DNA of 64,000 nt from Enoplolaimus lenunculus. Lineage: Eukaryota; Nematoda; Enoplea; Enoplida; Thoracostomopsidae. Under the pieces are notes generated by a model, which saw only the letters and a program-made list of their open reading frames with translations, was not told the origin of the DNA and did no database searches. The stretch covers positions 1 to 64,000 of the forward strand of contig JASANG010003616.1 in assembly GCA_030248215.1 (NCBI GenBank), in the 5' to 3' direction. The translations under genes and the position numbers were made by a program. Position 1 is the first letter of the stretch. Each line of letters starts with the position of its first letter. Positions 57,437 through 64,000 of this stretch are shown here, one piece after another.

Positions 57437-57698
57437 CCCTTTCTCACATGAATATTTTCTATTTCCCCTGAGACCTACTTTTATGCTAGGATTCGAACTC
57501 CAGTGACTGGAGTGGGAGGCGTATACCATCACCACTCAGCTATAGGTGCTTGACGCTCGAGCCCGAGGGGCGCTCACGTTTTGTGGTGATTTAGTACTAT
57601 GTATACGTGTTGCAATTGTTACACACGGTGCGATATATACTATTTAACGTATATACACTGCGCTGAGTTGCCTAGAGGCAACTCAATGTGAGAAGGGG
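57437..57698 (-). mobile_element. Family I element, complete, TTAA on both sides
   Basis: Near-identical to 51504-51765 in sequence and length. TTAA at 57433-57436 and 57699-57702. Confidence 0.92.
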
Positions 57699-57754
57699 TT
57701 AAAGCAGGTAAAATCGAAAATCGTCAAAACTATTGTGAACCGACAAAACCTACG

Positions 57755-58196
57755 CCTGTATTCTAAAATGAGCGCTGCACCTACACTGCAAAAAAATGGT
57801 GAGTCAAATTGACTCTCTCCGAAATAGACTTTTCCGGACTACACAAACTGAGTCAAAATTCAACTACGCCAGAGTCAAATTCGACTAACTGGGCCGCTCG
57901 GCGGAGTCGAATTTGACTTCGGGGCAGTCGAATTTGACTCAGTTTGTGCAGTCCGGAAAAGGCTACTTCGGGAGAGTCAATTTGATTCATCGTTTTTGCA
58001 GTGTAACATCAGTTGGTGATAGGTCTTGTAACTTTCAAACCTGTGAATGATAAGGTTCACAAGTTGCGCATATGGTCGTATATAATTTCTTATACGTCTG
58101 TACCAATTTTGAGTTCAACAACTGCTAAAGTTGATGAGTTTTAAAACCTATTACTAACTGATGACAGTTGCTATTTACATTTGAGAATACGGGCCC
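57755..58196. mobile_element. Repeat L copy split by a Pal-E MITE
   Basis: Left arm to 57783, right part from 58004 (ACATCAGTTGGTGATAGG), ending CATTTGAGAATACGGGCC. Confidence 0.75.
57784..58003. mobile_element. Pal-E MITE nested in repeat L
   Basis: TA duplicated on both sides; ends intact. Confidence 0.9.
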
Positions 58197-58665
58197 TAAA
58201 TTTTAAAAGCAAACTATTAAAAAGCTGGGGTTTACACGTTTTCGCAAAGTATATGCTATATCAAAGAACGCATTTGTTAACCCTTGCTTTAAGCTTACAG
58301 AAATAGACTATCAGTAAACTTATACGTACTAATTTTTTTGAAGAACCATGTGTTCGATATTGTTGCTGGAACGACACAGGTCGAGTCATACCGGACGAAA
58401 ATGGAACAAAAATAGGAAGAACTTTGTTTACATTAATTTCATTTGAAATAAACGTGATTGTTCTATGAAGAGAAAATAAGAATCAATTAAAAAAGAAATC
58501 AGAGGAACATTTAATCCAATATCCTTAAAGTTATGTGTTGGGTACCATCCACGTGAGACGGCGCCTCATTTTGGGTCTACGGGAGCGGCTGAACAACAAT
58601 GGTCATAAATAGTAGTGATGTTTTGACGCTGCGGCATAAGGCATGCAGTATACATCAACACTTAC

Positions 58666-59735
58666 CTCCAGTAACACCAGGCGCAACTACTGTTGATTGT
58701 TCGGCAGCACTGTATTGCTCGCCTATAATATAACGATTTTACAAGCAAATCTATATTATGTGCAAAATGCGGTGTAATCAAAAAAATATTCAATATTTAC
58801 AAAGGAATCGCCCGGTCTGGAGACTCTTCTTGCAAATACGTTTATTGCATTCTGTGAGTGCTTGCATCTGCATCCTTCTAGGTTCCTCGAACAATTTTTG
58901 TACAAGTTGATTTAACCAGAGTTGGATGTTGGTAAGAATTTGTTTGTACCCGACCCGCGTTTCAGCCACCTTAGTATGAATTTCTTACCCGCGGCTATAC
59001 CCACGCTAAAAAGATCTACCCGCGACCCTCTCGGGTAACGTCCAACTCTGGGTGTAATTGGGTTGTTAGTCTTAGGCAAGTAATTTGCTGCAGTTTCAGA
59101 TAATTCAAAATTTTCGTCCTTGTAACCTCACTTTACAGCTACAAAATTTTCCGTTGACCCCCATGACTGGGTATAGTCGTAGAATCACTTTTGTTAGCTC
59201 TTATGCTTTACCAGATGTATCTGGCTTGACCTTACGCATGTTTTTACCGGATCAGGGGCGTCCCGGTTTCTTGTGGGTCTATAAAAGAGTAGGTTTAGAT
59301 TCTAGATTACATTTTTTGCCTAGGCTTAGGCTTAGGATTTTGGCTTAGGGGCTTTGGCTTAGGCTTAGGTTTTTAGGCTTAGGCTTGGAACCATATTTTT
59401 GCAACGTTTAGCCTTAGGCTTATGAATACGCTTAATCTACTGTTACACCCCTAAAAGTAACATTGACCGGATCGGGTGCGTTGTTAAAGTTTGAACGCAA
59501 CTCGTTTTGTTAATTTCTTACTGCGAAACCGGTCTTTACTCGGTCATATACTCAGGGCTGTCTTGTTCTTCAGTAACACAGTTGAGTTCAATTTATTATC
59601 GAACGCGGAAACAGCAACGGATGTAGCCATGGACATCCAAAGAATGATTAGATTCCATAAAAATCAGTACATTTTACTTACCCCCGGGTTCGCCATGTGG
59701 CTCAGGTTCTCCTTGTGGCTCAGGCTCAGCAGGCG
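58666..59735 (-). CDS. Two internal exons of an unidentified gene
   Basis: Exon 59682-59735 (54 nt) runs from GGTTTCAG to a donor GTAAGT and reads PAEPEPQGEPEPHGEPG. Exon 58666-58722 (57 nt) runs from TATTATAG to GTAAGT and reads EQYSAAEQSTVVAPGVTG. Both are phase 1 at each end and can be joined in frame. A third candidate ending at 58801 (ALTECNKRICKKSLQTGRFL, donor GTAAAT) also ends in phase 1 and could lie between them. The Pro-Glu-rich sequence looks like a linker or tail. No family is recognised, and flanking exons at about 57.3 kb remain ambiguous. Confidence 0.4.
58921..59055. mobile_element. Small palindromic element
   Basis: CCAGAGTTGGATGTTGGTAA at left and, inverted, GGGTAACGTCCAACTCTGG at right; the arms hold GTACCCGACCCGCG / CGCGACCCTCTCGGG. 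About 135 bp. Confidence 0.7.
59248..59468 (+). mobile_element. GGCC-C MITE, left TIR worn
   Basis: GGCGTCCCGGTTTCTTGTGG, then TATAAAAGAGTAGGTTTAG, a core of about eight TTAGGC hexamers, and right end AAAAGTAACATTGACC. Confidence 0.8.
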
Positions 59736-59984
59736 CTGAAACCAAAACCGCAACGTTTTTCATACAAAAAGTTCGGCTCACAATTTTATTTGATTTCTTT
59801 AACGGCAAAAAAATCCATTTTTAACCTGATTAAAGTACATTGTTTTGAAGAGTAACATTAATTCTTAGGGTTGAAAAACCAGCATAAATTTTCTAAATCA
59901 TTCGTGCTCATCTGTTAAGGGTCAAAAATATTCAACAATTATTAGACGTACGTGAGCACAATAAAAATACCCGATAACACGTGA

Positions 59985-60115
59985 CAGTCCCCTACGACTC
60001 AAGCTGGATTCTGAGCGGAAATGATAAAAATCTCACATCCGGCGCGTCGGAATTCGAATTCTAACTTGAAATCAAATCTTAGATGAAGTACAGAGTGTTC
60101 TTGGGCGAAATGGTT
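59985..60115. repeat. Diverged family I fragment
   Basis: GGAATTCGAATTCTAACTTG and CTTGGGCGAAATGGTTTA recall the box B side and right end at 392-443. Confidence 0.35.
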
Positions 60116-60410
60116 TACGGTTCCGGGTACTATCAATCGTCGTTGGGCTGATAAAATGGCTTATAATATTAGTCAAAATTACACCTAAATGTAGCACTAC
60201 ACAGCTCGTTGAACAATATCCTGCCGTATTCACAATCGTCGTGATGGCTAAGCTGTTTCTTATAATGATTGTGTTATATTTTATTAGACCGGAAGCTGTC
60301 GGACGGCGTCGGACGCCAAAGGATGCCGTTGCGCGCTGCCGCACGCCGCATTTACGACATCCGACAAACGTTGTATACTCATATTTAATGACTCTTAATC
60401 GGTTACTCAA

Positions 60411-60689
60411 GCCCCATTCACACGTGCAAGTTTTTGTTGCGAAAACTTGCAGCTGCAAATTGCACGCAGAACTTGCATGTTTTTCATCAGCCAATGAGAA
60501 AGCGGCTACAATAAATTTAGTGAACTAGTGTGGTTATTCACACAGGTGAACTAAATTGTTAGCTATGATTTTTAATGAATTATTTGCAGCTGCAAGTTTT
60601 TCGAACGGGATTTTAGACAAAACTTGCAAGTGCAAGTTGCAGCTGCAAGTTCTCGCAGCAAAAACTTGCACTTGTGAATCGGGTTTTAG
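60411..60689. mobile_element. Family H palindromic MITE
   Basis: CCCATTCACACGTGCAAG at left, CTTGCACTTGTGAATCGGG at right, centre CAGCCAATGAGAAAGCGGC. A short GC-rich relic (GTCGGACGCCAAAGGATGCC) precedes it at 60297-60350. Confidence 0.9.
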
Positions 60690-61155
60690 TGTATCAATCT
60701 GCATTTAACTTTATCGTAAACATTGGCTACTTTATAGAATTGGTTAAAAATTCCGTTATTTCTAGGTACCCGTATAAGGTTATATAACACCTGTCTGAAG
60801 ATCATAAACTTACGATATAACTGAGCTATTGACCCAACAAATAACCAAAATGTGGATGCGAGCATCAATTTGCTAGGGTACATTATGATACATTGAGACC
60901 GGTTGACAATGAATGGTGAGAAAATGCCGTTGACGTTTCTTTTGTATTACCCTCAAAAGTAAAAAGATATGGTTTAATTCATTTTTTTGTTCAGGATACA
61001 GAGTAAAATATTGATATTTTATTAAATGTTAGCCTAACATTACGCTCGTCAATGTAGTTGATGCTGGTTATTTTAATTACGACGGATTAGGTTATATTTA
61101 AAAATGTATCACAACCTGAAATTGAAAAAGATATATATATATAATAAATACGTAT
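60690..61155. other. Unassigned AT-rich stretch
   Basis: Nothing recognised. Confidence 0.3.
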
Positions 61156-61163
61156 AAATTGTA

Positions 61164-61278
61164 AGATGTTCGGGTGAGTCGAATTCGACTCTAGCGGAGT
61201 CGCAATTTGACTCAGTTTGTGTAGTCCGGAAAAGCCTATATCGGAGAGCGCCAATTTGACGCGCTATTTTGTGCAGTG
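61164..61278. mobile_element. Pal-E MITE, right half
   Basis: From GGGTGAGTCGAATTCGACTC to TATTTTGTGCAGTG. Confidence 0.75.
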
Positions 61279-61465
61279 TATAATTGAAGATTGGACAAAT
61301 ATACATATCACGAAATTGCTGAAGGAACGATAAAAGAGACAATTATTGTATATACAGGTTTTGGTTCCATGTCTTTGAAGTCCAAATCATTTTCCTTCCA
61401 GCTGTGTTCGTTCAAAGCAAACTGTTAAACTATGCGCTTAGACTTACAAAACAGATTTATTTGTA

Positions 61466-61654
61466 CACTGCAGAAAATGGTGAGTCAAATTGACTGTCTC
61501 CGAAATAGGCACTATGGGACTACGCAAACTGAGTCAAATTCGACTCCCTGAATCGCACGTTTGACTCTAGCGAAATCGAATTTGACTCAGTTTTGTGTTG
61601 TCCCGTAGACCCTATTTCGGAGAGAGTCAGTTTGACTCAGCATTTTTTGCAGTG
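61466..61654. mobile_element. Pal-E MITE
   Basis: CACTGCAGAAAATGGTGAG at left; CATTTTTTGCAGTG at right. Confidence 0.9.
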
Positions 61655-61839
61655 CACAATTATGTCACGGTAACTTTGTTTAGGCTTCGCATTATAGTTC
61701 AGGAATTTGTTTACTTCCATACACACAAAAATCACCTTTCCATTAGAAGACTGAAACAAAAATATAGGGTTAGGCTGAGGCTTAAGGCTAAGTTTGGGCT
61801 TCGGAACATAAATGATTGATTTATGTGAAAACAATGTTT

Positions 61840-62350
61840 GTCTTCTATCAAATTAACTCTTGTGAAAGAAGCAAGTATACATTAACTTAAATTTTTCATA
61901 AGAAAATGGTTGCTGAGAGCGGATGTTGTTCGCTTCAACCTTATAAAATTATACATCGTTCACAGTCAAAAAAGTTAGCCTTTACGCAAAAAGTGTTATA
62001 AGGTAGGGTTAACGAGTGACAAATTTTTAAATTTGCCACACGTCTACGCTACCGCAACACTTTTATTCTATTACCCTTCCATAACGGTTGTCACAGGGCG
62101 CTTTGAGCGTTAGGGTACGGCTAACTTAAAACAGTTTTAGAGTAGGGTTAACGCTTCGCAGATTTTAAAATTATTTCTCGTCTTAACTTTACGTCACATT
62201 TTTGCGAAGGGAAAATACTGTGAATACTGCATTAAAATGCCTGAAAATATGTTTCTCAACTATCATAAGTAACAAAACACTTATTTTTAGCAACAAGTTG
62301 TATAGAACAATCTTAGTGGTAAGTTAAAACGTTCTAACCGTATTCTGATA
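61840..62350. other. Unassigned stretch
   Basis: Contains TAGGGTTAACGAGTG and TAGGGTTAACGCTTCGC about 140 bases apart, perhaps ends of a short element; no gene. Confidence 0.3.
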
Positions 62351-62356
62351 CCGATA

Positions 62357-62534
62357 CACTGTAAATTTCATTGAGTTGATTTTAACTCATTCTGAGTTAA
62401 TTAATCAACACACAGAGTCAACTCGACTCAGAGTGATAATCAACTCGACTCAGAGAGAGAGTTAATGTTTACTGATATTAATTCAGAAATAACCAACTCG
62501 CCATTGATTCATCAACTCATTGAAGTTTACAGTG
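62357..62534. mobile_element. Pal-F MITE
   Basis: CACTGTAAATTTCATTGAG at left, TTGAAGTTTACAGTG at right, TA outside. Confidence 0.9.
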
Positions 62535-62836
62535 TACTTGCGTAGCGCTCATATACATTCTTGAATATAATTGACCATCAAAAATTATAACTTTCAAACA
62601 AGGCTTTAGCATGGATATTCAACTATGCATGTTTTGAGTAACAAAGCATGACAGATAGCACGTACCGACACCGAGGAAAATATTAATAAAATAGGTCAAC
62701 ATCAGAAAAACGCGAGTAAAATGCATTCTGACGAGTTTAAGCTAAAATAGCTAAAAACAAGCTTTATCGCATGAACATAAACAACGATTCATAGAATAGG
62801 TTGCTTGCAAGGCCGCAACTTCAAAAAAACCGGGCG

Positions 62837-63083
62837 CACTGCAAATTCCAGTGAGTTGATTTTAATTCGGAATGAGTTGAATTCGCTCAGAAGATTGAGT
62901 TCTCAATTAGCTCTTTTTTAGAACTCAGAATTTTGGAATGATAGAACTCATTCTGAGTTTAACTTAGCCGGAATTAAATCAACCGAAGAGCGAGTTAATA
63001 TTTTGTTTTATTAATTCAGAAATGACCAGAAATGACTAATTCGCACTTTAAGTTGTTTAATCAACTCATTGAAAATTACAGTG
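62837..63083. mobile_element. Pal-F MITE, diverged
   Basis: CACTGCAAATTCCAGTGAG at left, GAAAATTACAGTG at right. Confidence 0.8.
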
Positions 63084-63168
63084 CAAAGGGGGAGCCGATG
63101 GTTCCTCAACAAGCAACTTCACCCCTTCCTGGTCGAAAAATTTATCGACAGCATTAAAACAGTAAAAT

Positions 63169-63387
63169 ACAGCAAAAAAATCGTGAGTCAAATTGACTCT
63201 CTCCGAAACAGGCTTTTCCGGACTATACAAACTGAGTCAAATTCGACTCCGCCAGAGTCATATTCGACTCACCCAAGTCACTCAGTGAGTCGAATTTAAC
63301 TCTGGCGGAGTCGAATTTGACTCAGTGTGTGTAGACCCGAAAAACCTATTTCGGATAGTCACAATTGACTCACCATTTTTTTCAGTG
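63169..63387. mobile_element. Pal-E MITE
   Basis: Left end worn (CAGCAAAAAAATCGTGAG), right end CACCATTTTTTTCAGTG. Confidence 0.85.
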
Positions 63388-63725
63388 TATAAATATGCCC
63401 GCTCAGGGAGTCGAAATCGACTCTGATTAACTCGCTCAGAGTTGACGTGGAATATGAATAGAAACTCACACGACATACTTACAATTGAATACAGTGTTTC
63501 ATAAGTTTTAAACTGCTACTGCTGCAGTATCTACGACAATTCCTCACCCGACAACTTGTCATCCGACAGAAAGCATTTAGTATTAGCCTAAGCATAATGG
63601 ATTGTGACAAATTGTCAACTTGACGAGATTTACTACAAGTTAACGGTCGCTTAGTTGTCATTGGCTGGGTTTCTGAAATCTTACTTAAGAATTATTTACT
63701 TAAGCTTTGATCAAGTTCTTGCTAA

Positions 63726-63790
63726 GGCCTATATTCTCAAATGTGTAGGAGCACCTATTACCAGTTAGTGGTAGGGTTTCAAACTCGCTA
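63726..63790 (+). repeat. Repeat L (half)
   Basis: GCCTATATTCTCAAATGTGT then CCAGTTAGTGGTAGGGTTTC; another half copy lies at 2696-2760. Confidence 0.6.
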
Positions 63791-64000
63791 GCGTTCATTT
63801 GTTTTTCCTCAAAAAGGCAAAGTATTTACTTAACCAATGACTTAAGTAATTACTTATGTATAACTTAAGTAAGATTTCAAAAATCCAGCCAAAGTCACTT
63901 GTCAGGCGACCAATTGTCGTGATACCAGTACCGCTAGACTCAACGGGCATCTGCATTTGAGCCAAGAAATAAAATTAATATTTGTTGCCAAACTAAAATC

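Noticed and set aside
57168-57471. Frames on both strands around GAGGCGGCCGAATTC
   Set aside because: Acceptor-like sites exist on each strand, but neither frame shows a motif or joins convincingly to neighbours.
63479-63661. Possible exon on the - strand ending at a strong donor near 63482
   Set aside because: The donor GTAAGTATG is good, but no reading frame upstream looks coding and it could not be tied to the exons at 58.7-59.7 kb.

Overview
The window is nuclear DNA from an invertebrate animal. It is AT-rich, its genes are split by many introns with GT-AG borders, and it is packed with short non-autonomous DNA transposons (MITEs) and tandem repeats. No bacterial-type gene packing, no capsid or reverse-transcriptase gene and no intact transposase was seen. 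The phylum cannot be fixed from the sequence. Many MITEs carry runs of the hexamer TTAGGC, the telomere repeat of nematodes, but here they lie inside transposons and do not by themselves identify the organism.

Region 1 (about 2.3-8.8 kb and 25.6-33.3 kb, + strand): two paralogous seven-transmembrane receptors of the rhodopsin class, peptide (FMRFamide-like) type, each rebuilt here from five phase-0 exons. Their terminal exons (TM6-TM7) differ at 2 of 204 bases although the other exons are strongly diverged, which points to gene conversion. The introns hold most of the notable repeats: a 19-bp satellite in intron 1 of the first gene, and in intron 2 of the second gene a MITE whose end has grown into 24-bp arrays and has been tandemly multiplied together with the exon-2 splice donor.

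Region 2 (about 8.8-25.6 kb): no supported gene. It is a mosaic of MITEs, GC-rich minisatellites, a tRNA-derived element and unique AT-rich DNA.

Region 3 (35.0-43.9 kb, - strand): a run of small genes on one strand: prefoldin subunit 5 (complete, five exons), an unrecognised terminal exon, a two-exon end of a possible zinc-binding protein, an NCBP2AS2-like gene, a possible 49-residue protein and MOCS2A (molybdopterin synthase small subunit, complete, two exons). They have housekeeping or organelle roles and are closely spaced.

Region 4 (45.8-52.2 kb): SUPT7L (SAGA subunit with a histone fold) on the + strand, convergent with a four-exon MARVEL-type four-transmembrane protein on the - strand.

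Region 5 (52.2-64 kb): MITEs, a 28-bp GC-rich minisatellite and two phase-1 exons of an unidentified - strand gene (58.7-59.7 kb).

Repeat families used below. GGCC-A, -B and -C: ends GGCC.ATGT, 8-bp target duplications, TTAGGC cores. Pal-E and Pal-F: long palindromes with TA target sites. G: ends CTGTAGTGACCCG, TA sites. H: GCAAGT-rich palindrome. I: TTAA-flanked, with a tRNA-like core. K: ends GGCTACGGGC. D: ends CAGGGTGYAACCGG. N: ends ATGTCASTC. All exon joins are my own reading of splice signals and reading frame; no transcript evidence was available.
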